Positions 24,201 through 32,005 of a DNA stretch of 64,000 nt are shown piece after piece. Source of the stretch: Plantactinospora sp. KBS50. Lineage in GTDB: Bacteria > Actinomycetota > Actinomycetes > Mycobacteriales > Micromonosporaceae. The stretch is from contig NZ_CP022961.1 of assembly GCF_002285795.1 (NCBI RefSeq), positions 3,352,001 to 3,416,000 on the forward strand. The letters run 5' to 3'. Both the position numbers and the translations under genes were made by a program. Position 1 is the first letter of the stretch. Every line of letters begins with the position of its first letter. The notes below the pieces were generated by a model, which was given only the letters and a program-made list of their open reading frames with translations, did not search any database and was not told the DNA's origin.

Positions 24201-26780
24201 CGCCTCGAACAGGTCCCGGGCGGCGAGCCCGACCGGGACGCCCCGGATGTCCTGGGTCCGGTCGCCCTCGTAGCCGAGCCAGGCGTTGATGATCTCCTCG
24301 TACAGCCGGGCCGGGCTGATCGTGCCGCTGGCCGCGGAGACCGCGCGCAGCCGGTCGGTCGGCAGGTCCGCGATGAAGCCCAGCATCCGGGGGTTGGTGG
24401 CCAGCGTCATCAGGCCGGGGATGCTGGTCAGCAGTTCCAGCCGCCGGTCGACCTCCGCGACCTGCCCGCCGAACCGGCGGACCAGCAGGGTCCGGATCTG
24501 CTCGCCGGACAGCTGCGCCAGGCTCAGCACGCGCCGCTGCGGCAGGTGATCGATCTGGGCCTCCATCGCGGTGGCGACCTGCGAGTGCGCGGCGAAGTGC
24601 TGGGTCCGGCTCGCCACGATGATCTTCGCCTGGCCCCGGGCCGCCGTCAGCAGGGTGCCGAGGTGGTCCGCCGCGCGGGCGTAGGTCGCCCGGGCCACCA
24701 GCTCGTCGAACCCGTCGAAGATCAGCACGATCCGGCCGTGGTCGAGCATGTACCGGAATGCGGACAGGTCGATCCGGTCGTGCCCGTGGTTGGCCAGGTG
24801 CGCCGCGACGTGCCCCTCCAGGGTGTTCGCCTTGTCCGAGGCGCGCAGGTCGATCAGGATCGGCAGCACGTGCGGCAGGTCCTCGGCGATGCGCCGGGTC
24901 AGCTCGCGCAGCGCGAAGGTCTTGCCCCGGCCGAAGTCGCCCAGCAGCAGGATGAACCGGCCCTCGTCGCCGCCGACCAGGTCCAGCAGTTCCCCGACGA
25001 CGTCCGGGCGGGTCTCCTCCGGCTCCCCGCGCTGCCGCCCCGCCGCGTGGGTCTTGTCCACGAACCGCTGCGGGACGTACCCCTCGGGCGGGTAGCGGGG
25101 GTCGGCCAGCAGCGTCTCGGCCTGGGCCCGCAGGTAGCCGGTGAGGTCGAGCAGCCCCTGGAACTGGCGGAAGCTGCGCAGCCGCACCTTGCGCCGGCGG
25201 GCGTAGTCGCGCAGCGCCTTGGCCGGCTCGACGCCCTGGTAGACCAGTTCGGACTCGACGTCGGGGTCGGCGCCGTGCACCTGCTCCAGAAAGGTGTCCA
25301 CGTCCTGCTGGATCACCGTCCGCACGCACGCGCCGATCCGTACCTGCCGGATCCGCCCGGCGTCGGCGTAGGTCACCCGCAGGTACGGCGAGGCGCCCTT
25401 GATCCGCTGCACCACCGCGCCGGGGTGCCGGGCGAGGCAGACGTCGGCGATCTGGTCCAGCAGCAGGCGCCGGGAGTCGAGCTGGTCCCAGTCCGCGCCG
25501 GCCCGCTCCCAGCCGTCCTCGGCACGGGCGGTCACCCGGTGGGCCGAGGACACCGGGAACGTGCCGTCGGCCGCCCGCCAGGGCACCGTGACGGCTTCCG
25601 ACCAGCGGGGCGGCTCGGCGAGGTCGGCCGGGTCGGCCGACCACCGCTGCCGCTCCCTGTCGAACCTGCGGCCGAGCCGGACCAGGCCGTCCTCGGTCAG
25701 CCGCAGCAACTGGTAGCGGCTGGCCGTGTCGGGGCCGGAGAGGGCACCGAGCCCCACCGTACGCAGCCCGGAGGCCAGCCGGCCGCCGGCCGCCGACTTC
25801 TCGTCGCCGTTGCCGTGCAGCAGCAGGTTCAGCCGCGGGCCGAGCTGTTCGTCGAGCAGTTCGGCGTCGGCCAGCCGGTCGGCGGCCCGCCCGGCGCGCC
25901 GGTGTGGATCGTGGTGCAGCAGGCCGATCCGCAGCCAGCCGCGTTCCTCGTACCCGGCCAGCGACTCCGCCAGCCGCCCGGCCTGCTCCGGACCGATCCG
26001 CCCGGCCCGCGGCCCGCCGGCGGAGTCCGGGTCGGCGTCGATCGTGGAGTTGAGCCCGGCGACGACCACCCGCAGGTCGGGCACCTCGAACAGGCTCCAC
26101 GGGTGTTCCTTCTGCATCCGGTCCTGGTGCCGGTCCTCGGGCCAGGCATCCAGCAGGGTGGCGAAGTGCCGCCAGTTGTGCCAGTACGGCTTCACCGGCG
26201 CGACGTCGTCGGCCTCGCACTGTGCCAGGTACGCCCGGGCCGCCGCCTCGTTGACGTCGTGCTCCCCCGGCACGACGGCCATCCGCCCGAAGCCGATGCC
26301 CAGGTGCTCGGCGAGTCCCTCCAGGAATGTCTTGACCAGATCGAACTCGCGGGGCCGGCCGGTGACCGCGAGGTCTCCGCTGACCACCACCAGATCCGGA
26401 CGGGCGCCCGGCAGTCCCTGGGCCAGCAGGTCGAGATCCGCGCAGAGGGTACGCAGGACGTGGTCGTGGAAGCCGTCCCGGACCGGGGCACCGAACGCCT
26501 GGCCGGGCGCGAACCGCAGCCCGGACAGGTGCAGCACGGTGACCGAGGTGTCGGCGGTGAGCTGGTCGAAGGTGACCCCGAGGGCCAGGGCCAGCACGTG
26601 CAGTTCCTCGACGTCGATGCCGCGCAGGCCCGCCTCGATCTTGGCGATCGTGCTCCGGCTCAGCGACGGCATGTCCAGTTCCGCACACCGCTGCGCCAAC
26701 TGCCGGGCGGACCAGTGGCGTTCGTCGCGGAGGCGGCGGATCCGGGTGGCGACGATCTTCGTCAGTTCGGGCCTGGCCAT
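21213..26780 (-). CDS. XRE HTH - degenerate calcineurin-like - NACHT NTPase - pentapeptide - WD40 protein (NLR-like)
   Basis: 1855 aa, a STAND-type giant. Domains in order: XRE helix-turn-helix ~8-76; calcineurin-like module ~80-350; an uncharacterised region ~425-560 that faintly recalls a restriction-endonuclease-like fold; NACHT NTPase with Walker A GDFGRGKT (614-621), Walker B IVLIFDGFDE (684-693) and a helical arm to ~1000; pentapeptide repeats ~1020-1115; fifteen WD40 repeats ~1160-1785 with an almost constant 42-residue period; and a unique tail. The phosphoesterase metal motifs are eroded: HLSGLRF, SGDL kept, PGEHD for PGNHD, HGNGD for HGHTH. By analogy, WD40 senses, NACHT oligomerises and the N-terminus signals or binds DNA. 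GGAGGAGG about 10 bases upstream supports ATG 26780. There is no membrane segment. Confidence 0.88.
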   Translation of the reverse strand: MARPELTKIVATRIRRLRDERHWSARQLAQRCAELDMPSLSRSTIAKIEAGLRGIDVEELHVLALALGVTFDQLTADTSVTVLHLSGLRFAPGQAFGAPVRDGFHDHVLRTLCADLDLLAQGLPGARPDLVVVSGDLAVTGRPREFDLVKTFLEGLAEHLGIGFGRMAVVPGEHDVNEAAARAYLAQCEADDVAPVKPYWHNWRHFATLLDAWPEDRHQDRMQKEHPWSLFEVPDLRVVVAGLNSTIDADPDSAGGPRAGRIGPEQAGRLAESLAGYEERGWLRIGLLHHDPHRRAGRAADRLADAELLDEQLGPRLNLLLHGNGDEKSAAGGRLASGLRTVGLGALSGPDTASRYQLLRLTEDGLVRLGRRFDRERQRWSADPADLAEPPRWSEAVTVPWRAADGTFPVSSAHRVTARAEDGWERAGADWDQLDSRRLLLDQIADVCLARHPGAVVQRIKGASPYLRVTYADAGRIRQVRIGACVRTVIQQDVDTFLEQVHGADPDVESELVYQGVEPAKALRDYARRRKVRLRSFRQFQGLLDLTGYLRAQAETLLADPRYPPEGYVPQRFVDKTHAAGRQRGEPEETRPDVVGELLDLVGGDEGRFILLLGDFGRGKTFALRELTRRIAEDLPHVLPILIDLRASDKANTLEGHVAAHLANHGHDRIDLSAFRYMLDHGRIVLIFDGFDELVARATYARAADHLGTLLTAARGQAKIIVASRTQHFAAHSQVATAMEAQIDHLPQRRVLSLAQLSGEQIRTLLVRRFGGQVAEVDRRLELLTSIPGLMTLATNPRMLGFIADLPTDRLRAVSAASGTISPARLYEEIINAWLGYEGDRTQDIRGVPVGLAARDLFEAVTALALRLWERGEALMRVEEIQDLAGTLTDLADRHLSAEQITHAIGAGSLLIRTDDGVFSFIHDSVTEWLVARHLADDLAAGHGKRHADRLHAHPLSQLTIDFLCDLAEPSVCRSWANAVLNDPDAAPAARTNAGRIITRFSTSAGLSLRSALLSGLHLTERSWPGADLTGADLTGARLTDMMLANVTLRGARLTGVAIEDTDLSGADLSGTDLRGARLVGCSLARADLTGADLTDARILTTDLTDAVLTDVRWRRAAVVSGSATPATVDGLRRAGAVVLPGSPLTTAVRPVALGVKFGFEEGRLPRPVGYDSEGALLAIGCEDGSVLICDARDNRPLRTLAGHGWRTYSVNFSPREPLLATGAQDGVVRIWDATTGECRHTLSGHRDWVWPMLFNRTGTLLATGDRDGVVRVWDVATGQLRWELPEHRAPVWTASFNPDDSLLATGDDGATVRLWDLDTGRLHQHVESEEKLAYWLRHDPTGNQLVGAAEDGTLRLWDARTGRLRHRLTGHEGAVYTFDFHPAGRHLISADVTGSVRRWDLPADGADPVGRELGRHRGAVYRVAFSPRGKVFATGDSDGWVKVWDDETCEVNHELDRHFASVWPITFRPDGERLISSSNDFTSRVWNTRTGESVAVLRGHGRQMRAVAFNRDGSLLATSSNDGLVRLWDPVTAECRQVLASNRMDRLVSVAFGAEPNLLATASNDGRVYLWDTATGVEGRQLEVSTDAVWAMTFSPDGEHLAVANDDDSVQLLIRTTGRTVDWLRGFGGRVRALAFSPDSSTLATGSDDHLVRLHDLTTNRVWPLPATHGGRIYSLAYRADGRMLASTGVDGSVVLWDPRERTRLRTLRSGHGKLWTVAFHPGGRLLASAGDDDVLDIWDVRTGERVDRLSGHSRRIWSVSFSPSGDLLASASTDGTVRLWQLAPDGTGRHRCTLLGLPERTWASFTPSGRHKSDGPVSADFWHVAGMCRFDIGELDPYLADVGRVPIGTPLHD

Positions 26781-26840
26781 GACACCAACACCTCCTCCAC
26801 AGCAGACTCCCTCAGCATACGACCCCTCTGCTCTATATGG

Positions 26841-26989
26841 GAGCAACCGTCTGGAGGTTGGCACCTACCGAACGGAGGAGGTCGCGCCGCTTCCCCGCAC
26901 ACCTCAACACGCGAAGGCGCTCTCGCAGTCACGTTGTGCGACGGTCAGGGCCGTCGTAGCCTGGGGGTGTTGCTCCACTAGAGAGCAAC
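26841..26989. promoter_or_regulatory. Divergent promoter region with three GAGCAAC motifs
   Basis: The 235 bases between the NACHT-WD40 gene (start 26780, -) and the membrane protein gene (start 27016, +) hold GAGCAAC at 26841-26847 and again at 26983-26989. Its reverse complement GTTGCTC is at 26969-26975. The last two form an inverted repeat with a 7-base spacer just upstream of the 27016 gene's RBS. The first lies next to a TATAT element facing the NACHT gene. A binding site for the XRE domain of that protein is a reasonable inference. Confidence 0.5.
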
Positions 26990-27015
26990 CCTCCAGCAAC
27001 CGGGAGGAGGGTCCA

Positions 27016-27405
27016 GTGGGCGCTCCGGCGACCAGCAGCAACGACCAGGAACCGCCCGGCCGCCGGCCCGGCGGCGACGACCGGCTGAGCCCGTACGACC
27101 TCAGTCCGCCCCGCAGCGAACTGGAATTCCGGGACCACCACCTGCGCCGCGCCACCGACGACGAGGCGAGAAACCGGCTGTACATCCGGCTGCGCTGGCA
27201 CCAGGTCGCGATGGCCGTCGTCTGCACCGCCGCCGGACTGCTGCCGATCGTCGTGATCATCTGGATGTCCAAGTGGGCCGGCCTGAGCGCCGACCAGATC
27301 ATGAACTTGATCTTCATCGCCTCCGGAGGCACCGGACTGGCCACCGCCGGCGTGCTGCTCGGGCGACATCTCGGCAGGCGCGCCAACGACGGTCGCGCTC
27401 CCTGA
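27016..27405 (+). CDS. Small membrane protein, unknown function
   Basis: 129 aa. The N-terminal ~55 residues are soluble and charged (LSPYDLSPPRSELEFRDHHLRRATDDEARNRL, split here as LSPYDLSPPRSELEF and RDHHLRRATDDEARNRL). Two transmembrane helices follow (VAMAVVCTAAGLLPIVVII and LIFIASGGTGLATAGVLLG) and a short Arg-rich end. GAGGAGG five bases before GTG 27016 makes this a confident start. It is divergent from the NACHT-WD40 gene and shares its regulatory region, so it may be part of the same system, for example as a membrane effector. This is positional inference only. Confidence 0.72.
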   Translation: MGAPATSSNDQEPPGRRPGGDDRLSPYDLSPPRSELEFRDHHLRRATDDEARNRLYIRLRWHQVAMAVVCTAAGLLPIVVIIWMSKWAGLSADQIMNLIFIASGGTGLATAGVLLGRHLGRRANDGRAP

Positions 27406-27554
27406 CCGGGCGCCCCGGACGCGGCCGACCGACCGGAGCCGGCGCCGACCGACCGGCGCCGGGAGGGAGTTGACGCACCACCGGCGGCAAAATCCAAAAA
27501 GGCAACCAATTCGCAAAACGCCCGCGCTCCACGGGCCGCGATCTCGCCGGTCGG

Positions 27555-27666
27555 CGGCTCGGCGCCGGCGGCTCGGCGCCGCCGGCTCGGCGCCGCCGGC
27601 TCGGCGCCGCCGGCTCGGCGCCAGCGGCTCGGCGCCAGCGGCTCGGCGTCTGCGGCTCAGCGCCGC
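27555..27666. repeat. 14-bp tandem repeat array, eight units
   Basis: Eight consecutive 14-base units based on CGGCTCGGCGCCGC run without gaps; the last three or four drift in the final bases. The array fills the space between convergent genes and overlaps the last codons and stop of the minus-strand gene at 27657. Each unit contains the palindrome GGCGCC. The rest of 27406-27554 shows nothing recognisable. Confidence 0.9.
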
Positions 27667-27896
27667 CGGACGGGCCAGCGGCGGTCGTCGCGGTGGATCG
27701 GGCGGGTCAACAACGGCGCCAGGGCGAGGCCGCCGGCCACCGCGACCAACCCGGTGACCACGCACATGGTGGCGAACGAACCGCGGGCCCAGGTGCGGCC
27801 GCCCCAGACCCCGGCCACCATCGCGATCGAGGCCACAACGCTGATCCCGGTCAGCGCGGCCACCAACCGGACCCGGCGGAGGCTCCGTTGAGACAC
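27657..27896 (-). CDS. Small two-helix membrane protein, hypothetical
   Basis: 79 aa with two hydrophobic helices (LVAALTGISVVASIAMVAGV and ATMCVVTGLVAVAGGLALA), basic ends, and a C-terminus RPIHRDDRRWPVRRR that is encoded partly by the 14-bp tandem repeat. The GTG start at 27896 has no convincing ribosome binding site. It is kept because the helices are well formed and the frame is clean. No family is recognised. Confidence 0.5.
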   Translation of the reverse strand: MSQRSLRRVRLVAALTGISVVASIAMVAGVWGGRTWARGSFATMCVVTGLVAVAGGLALAPLLTRPIHRDDRRWPVRRR

Positions 27897-27996
27897 ACCA
27901 TGACGATACGCCGATCACCGCCCGGCAAATAGGGTCGCTTTCCCCACTCTCCAGGACGGACTCGGCGAACGGCCTCGACCGCCCGCGCCGGCCGGC

Positions 27997-30024
27997 TCAG
28001 ACCGGGACCTCGGCGCTGAGCACGATCGTCCGCTCGTCGGGAAGCTGGAGAAACTCGACCTGGCTGGCGGCGCCGTGCGCGAGGGCGATGAACAGCCGCT
28101 TCCGCCACGCCGCCAGACCCGGATCGCGGGTGCGGCGCAGGCTGATCCGGGAGACGAAGTAGGACACGCGGTCCAACTCCAGTCCCTCGGCGCCGGGGTG
28201 GCCGGCGGCACGGCGCAGCGCCTCGGGGAAGTCCGTGGCGTCCTGAAAGCCGAAAACGGCGGTGATGTGGATGATCCCGTCGTGCGGATCGCCCAGGCCG
28301 TCGATGGTCAGCCGGGACTCCCAGGGAATGTGCGGAACGTTCGCCGTCCGGCCGCTGATGATCACGATGCGCCGGTGCCGGACCTGGTTGTGTGCGACGT
28401 TCGCCCGCAGCGCCAGCGGCGTGGTCTCCTTGTTCGGGTGCGGGAACACCGCGACTCCGGGCACCTGCGGGATGTCCGCGGCGCGCAGCCCGTCGATGAA
28501 GTCCCGCAGCGGCCCCTCCTTCTCGACCCGCCGGGCGGTGACGAGTTCGCGCCCGCGCCGCCAGGTCAGCATGGCGATGAACAGGGCCGCCGCGATCAGC
28601 AGCGTCAGCCAGCCGCCGTGGGTGACCTTGGTGAGGCTCGCCGCGAAGAAGGTCGCCTCCAGGCTGCCGAAGACGACCGCGAACAGCGCGACCCGCCAAC
28701 CGTCCCAGCGCCACAGGTCGCGGGCCAGGATCAGGAACAGCGCCGTGGTGATCAGGAAGGTGCCGGTGACCGCCACGCCGTACGCGGCGGCCAGCCGGAT
28801 CGAGGACTGGAACGCCAGCACCACCACCAGGACGGCGGCGAACAGGCACCAGTTGACCCCGGGCAGGTAGATCTGGCCGTACTCCTGCCGGGAGGTCTGC
28901 CGGACCCGCAGGTAGGGCAGGAAGCCCAACCGCATGGCCTGCCGGGACATCGAGAACGCCCCGGCGATCACCGCCTGGGACGCGATCACCGTGGCGACGG
29001 TCGCCAGCACCACCATGGGCAGCCGGGCCCAGCCCGGCAGCAGCAGGAAGAACGGGTTGACCCGGCTGTCCGGGGCGCCGATGATCAGCGCGGCCTGGCC
29101 GAGGTAGTTCAGCGTCAGGGCGGGAAACACGATCGCGAACCAGGACCGCCGGATCGGGCCGCGGCCGAAGTGGCCCACGTCCGCGTAGAGCGCCTCGGCG
29201 CCGGTGACCGCCAGCACCACCGCGCTGGTGGCCAGGAACGCGATGAGCGGGTGGTCGACCACGAACCGGGCCGCGTACGTGGGCGACAGCCCGGCCAGGA
29301 TGCCCGGGTGCCGGATCACCTCGGCCGCGCCGGCCAGCCCGATGCAGCCGAACCAGACCAGCATGACCGGCCCGAACACCGTGCCGACCCGACCGGTGCC
29401 CCAGCGCTGGCCCGCGAACAGCAACGCCAGGATCGTCGCCGCGATCAGCAGGACGAACTCCGCCAGCGCCGGCGAGGTGACCTCCAGCCCTTCGACCGCG
29501 GACAGCACCGAGATCGCCGGGGTGATCACGCTGTCGCCGTAGAACAGGGCGGCACCGAGCGCCCCCAGCGCCAGCAGCGCGGCCGCCCGGCCGGCCCGAC
29601 CGGCGTGCAGCGCCTGCCGGGCCAGGGCGGCCAGCGCCATCACGCCGCCCTCCCCGTCGTTGTCGGCGCGCAGCACGAAGGTCACGTACTTGATCGAGAC
29701 GATCAGGGTGATCGACCAGAAGACCAGCGACACCACGCCGAACACGTCGGCGGTGGTGGGATGGACGGCACCGCCGTCGATCGAGAAGACCGTCCGCATC
29801 GCGTACAGCGGGCTGGTGCCGATGTCGCCGTACACCACGCCCAACGCACCCACCAGCACGGCACGACCGGCCGGCGCCCGACCCCGGGCCGGAGCCGGCC
29901 GGGCACCCGCCGGCGGTTCCTCGTTCAGGCCCACGCCGTCCTGCGGCTCCTCGCCCAGGTCACGGGCGTCCCGCCCCGCGTCCCCGTCCGGCAGCCGCCG
30001 CCGGTCACCCCCGCCTTCCGACAC
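27997..30024 (-). CDS. kup: KUP/HAK/KT family potassium transporter
   Basis: 675 aa. A variable charged N-terminus (~50 residues) is followed by the family signature VVYGDIGTSPLYAMRTVF, then about 12 transmembrane helices, including LGALGAALFYGDSVITPAIS and TGAEALYADVGHFG. The C-terminal cytosolic domain (~470-675) contains PGVAVFPHPNKETTPLALRA, shown here in parts as PGVAVFP and TTPLALRANVAHN. Function is K+ uptake, probably H+-coupled. GTG 30024 is the likely start, though the N-terminal extension is poorly conserved in the family and the true start could be further in. The 258 bases to the divergent methyltransferase gene hold no other feature. Confidence 0.92.
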   Translation of the reverse strand: MSEGGGDRRRLPDGDAGRDARDLGEEPQDGVGLNEEPPAGARPAPARGRAPAGRAVLVGALGVVYGDIGTSPLYAMRTVFSIDGGAVHPTTADVFGVVSLVFWSITLIVSIKYVTFVLRADNDGEGGVMALAALARQALHAGRAGRAAALLALGALGAALFYGDSVITPAISVLSAVEGLEVTSPALAEFVLLIAATILALLFAGQRWGTGRVGTVFGPVMLVWFGCIGLAGAAEVIRHPGILAGLSPTYAARFVVDHPLIAFLATSAVVLAVTGAEALYADVGHFGRGPIRRSWFAIVFPALTLNYLGQAALIIGAPDSRVNPFFLLLPGWARLPMVVLATVATVIASQAVIAGAFSMSRQAMRLGFLPYLRVRQTSRQEYGQIYLPGVNWCLFAAVLVVVLAFQSSIRLAAAYGVAVTGTFLITTALFLILARDLWRWDGWRVALFAVVFGSLEATFFAASLTKVTHGGWLTLLIAAALFIAMLTWRRGRELVTARRVEKEGPLRDFIDGLRAADIPQVPGVAVFPHPNKETTPLALRANVAHNQVRHRRIVIISGRTANVPHIPWESRLTIDGLGDPHDGIIHITAVFGFQDATDFPEALRRAAGHPGAEGLELDRVSYFVSRISLRRTRDPGLAAWRKRLFIALAHGAASQVEFLQLPDERTIVLSAEVPV

Positions 30025-30282
30025 CCCACAGGCATACCAATCCCGGCCCGTCCGCGCGGTGCCAACGGCCAGGAACGGCGCTACCCGGGCCGCCGAGGTT
30101 GCTCCGGCCCGGCGGCCGGCGCCGCGGTGGACGGTTGGGGCGGCACCCTCGCGATGTCCACCCCACGGCGGCGGCCGCCGCCGTGCGCGGCGGCACGCGA
30201 CGGCCCGCCCGCGATCGCGGGGCGGACGGATACAGTGTCCACTCGCCCGGGTTTCCCGGCTCCGATCCGGAAAGGACGCCGC

Positions 30283-31080
30283 ATGGCCAAGGTTGACCTC
30301 CGCACCGACGTCGCGCACTCGGCGCGGGTCTACGACTACCTGCTCGGCGGCAAGGACAACTTCGAGGCCGACCGCGCCGCGGCGGCGAGAATGATCGAGA
30401 GCACACCCGCGCTGCCGGTGTCCATGCGGGCCAACCGGCGGTTCATGCAGCGGGCCGCCACCTACCTCGCCGCCGAACGCGGCATCCGGCAGTTCCTCGA
30501 CGTCGGCACCGGACTGCCCACCTCGCCCAACCTGCACGAGGTCGTGCAGGGCGTCGACCCGCGGTCCCGCGTGGTGTACGTGGACAACGACCCGATCGTG
30601 CTGGTGCACGCCCGCGCGCTGCTGACCAGCTCGCCCGAGGGACGCACCACCTACCTCGACGCCGACCTGCGCCGGCCCGCGTCGATCCTGGACTCCGCCG
30701 AGGTACGCGCGACGCTCGATTTCGACCAGCCGGTCGCGGTCACCCTGATCGCCGTGCTGCAACACCTCACCGACGAGGACGAGGCCCGCCGGGTGATCCG
30801 GGAACTGGTGGCGGCGCTGCCCACCGGCAGCGCGCTGGCCGTCTCGGCCGTCACCGTCGACAGCCTGCCGGACAACGCCGGCCGCACCGTCGCCACGTAC
30901 AACTCCAGCGGCATCCCGGCGAAGGCCCGCACCCGGGACGAGGTCGAGGCGCTGTTCCAGCCGCTGCGCCTGGTCGAGCCCGGGGTGACGCTGGTCAACC
31001 GGTGGCGCCCCGACGGCGGCGTCCCGGACGTGGACGACAACCAGGTCTACATGTACGGGGGCGTCGCGCTCAAGGACTGA
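30283..31080 (+). CDS. SAM-dependent methyltransferase, PF04672 (DUF574) family
   Basis: 265 aa. This actinomycete-specific family is recognised by ARVYDYLLGGKDNFEADR near the start, QFLDVGTGLPTSPNLHEVVQ (SAM site) at about residue 70, and the late DQPVAVTLIAVLQHL and YMYGGVALK. No substrate is established for the family. GGAAAGGA lies nine bases before ATG 30283. The isoprenyl synthase gene starts 14 bases after its stop, so the two probably form an operon, which might hint at a lipid or prenylated substrate. Confidence 0.87.
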   Translation: MAKVDLRTDVAHSARVYDYLLGGKDNFEADRAAAARMIESTPALPVSMRANRRFMQRAATYLAAERGIRQFLDVGTGLPTSPNLHEVVQGVDPRSRVVYVDNDPIVLVHARALLTSSPEGRTTYLDADLRRPASILDSAEVRATLDFDQPVAVTLIAVLQHLTDEDEARRVIRELVAALPTGSALAVSAVTVDSLPDNAGRTVATYNSSGIPAKARTRDEVEALFQPLRLVEPGVTLVNRWRPDGGVPDVDDNQVYMYGGVALKD

Positions 31081-31094
31081 CCGCGGAGGCGATC

Positions 31095-31883
31095 ATGCAG
31101 CTCATCGAACCCGTCCGGCGGCTCGGCTACGCCCTCTACGCGCGCCGGCTGCGCCGGCGGCTGCCGCCGGAGCACCTGCCACGGCACATCGGGGTGATCC
31201 TCGACGGCAACCGCCGGTGGGCGCGGCACGCCGGCCTGGCCAACCCCGGCCTCGGCCACCGTGCCGGCGCGGAACGGGTCGAGAAGCTGCTGTCCTGGTG
31301 CCAGCAACTCGGCATCCGGCACGTGAGCCTGTTCGTCTGCTCGACAGAGAACCTGCGCCGGCGGGACGCGACGGAGATCGCGCACCTCATGCGCCTGCTG
31401 GAACAGGTCGTCGCGGACACCCTGGCCCGCCCCGCGGCGCGGTGGCGGCTGCACGTCGTCGGCGACCCGGGCGTCCTGCCGGACAGCACCGCGCACGCGC
31501 TCAAGCGCGCCGTGGAGGCCACCCGGGACTGCGCGAGCGGGGCGCAGCTCACCCTGGCGATCGGCTACGGCGGCCGGCAGGAGGTCGTCGAGGCCCTCCG
31601 TCAGTTGCTGGCCGAGCGGGCCGACGCCGGCGAGGACCTCGGCGAGGTGGCCAGCACGCTGAGCGTGGAGGACATCGCGCGGCATCTGGGCACCGCCGGC
31701 CGGCCCGACCCGGACCTGATCATCCGGACCAGCGGTGAGCAGCGGATGTCCAACTTCCTGCTCTGGCAGGGCGCGTACGCCGAGCTGTACTTCTGCGAGG
31801 CGTACTGGCCCGCCTTCCGGGAGATCGACCTGCTGCGCGCCCTGCGCAGCTACGCCGCGCGGGACCGCCGGTCCGGCGGGTGA
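31095..31883 (+). CDS. uppS: Isoprenyl transferase (cis-prenyl diphosphate synthase)
   Basis: 262 aa. Cis-prenyltransferase signatures are HIGVILDGNRRWAR (catalytic Asp of motif I), GHRAGAERVEKLL, SLFVCSTENLRR, and RTSGEQRMSNFLLWQGAYAE (split: RTSGEQRMSNFLLW and QGAYAELYF). It condenses isopentenyl diphosphate onto an allylic primer to make undecaprenyl-type lipid carrier for cell-wall synthesis, or a shorter Z-prenyl chain, since actinomycetes have several paralogues. The gene symbol is by family. GGAGG six bases before ATG 31095 sets the start. Confidence 0.9.
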   Translation: MQLIEPVRRLGYALYARRLRRRLPPEHLPRHIGVILDGNRRWARHAGLANPGLGHRAGAERVEKLLSWCQQLGIRHVSLFVCSTENLRRRDATEIAHLMRLLEQVVADTLARPAARWRLHVVGDPGVLPDSTAHALKRAVEATRDCASGAQLTLAIGYGGRQEVVEALRQLLAERADAGEDLGEVASTLSVEDIARHLGTAGRPDPDLIIRTSGEQRMSNFLLWQGAYAELYFCEAYWPAFREIDLLRALRSYAARDRRSGG

Positions 31884-31980
31884 GCCCACCGCGCCGGCGG
31901 CGCACAGGGCCCACCCGCCGGCGGCGCACAGGGCCCACCCGCCGGCGGCGCACAGGGCCCACCCGCCGGCGGCGCACACG
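31884..31980. repeat. 24-bp tandem repeat array in a convergent gap
   Basis: Four units follow directly after the TGA of the isoprenyl synthase gene; units 2-4 start at 31909, 31933 and 31957. The unit begins GCCCACCCGCCGGCGGCGCA and unit 1 is one base longer. The MFS gene converges from the other side at 32006. Confidence 0.9.
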
Positions 31981-32005
31981 CTCAGTCGCCGGCGGAGCGC
32001 AGGGA

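Noticed and set aside
21174-26981. 1935-aa plus-strand open frame opposite the NACHT-WD40 gene
   Set aside because: Composition is repetitive Gln/Val/Arg/Pro caused by reading the WD40 repeats on the other strand. The minus-strand frame has all the recognised domains.
27555-27666. Tandem array considered as a CRISPR or a coding repeat
   Set aside because: The units are 14 bases with no spacers, and the period is not a multiple of three, so neither a CRISPR nor a repeat protein fits.
28075-30282. Plus-strand extension of the methyltransferase frame across the kup gene
   Set aside because: This part has no homology, and kup on the minus strand is unmistakable. The methyltransferase starts at ATG 30283 with a good RBS.
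31884-31980. Repeat array considered as an origin or attachment site
   Set aside because: There is no DnaA box cluster, tRNA end or integrase gene nearby. A terminator-like intergenic repeat is the simpler reading.
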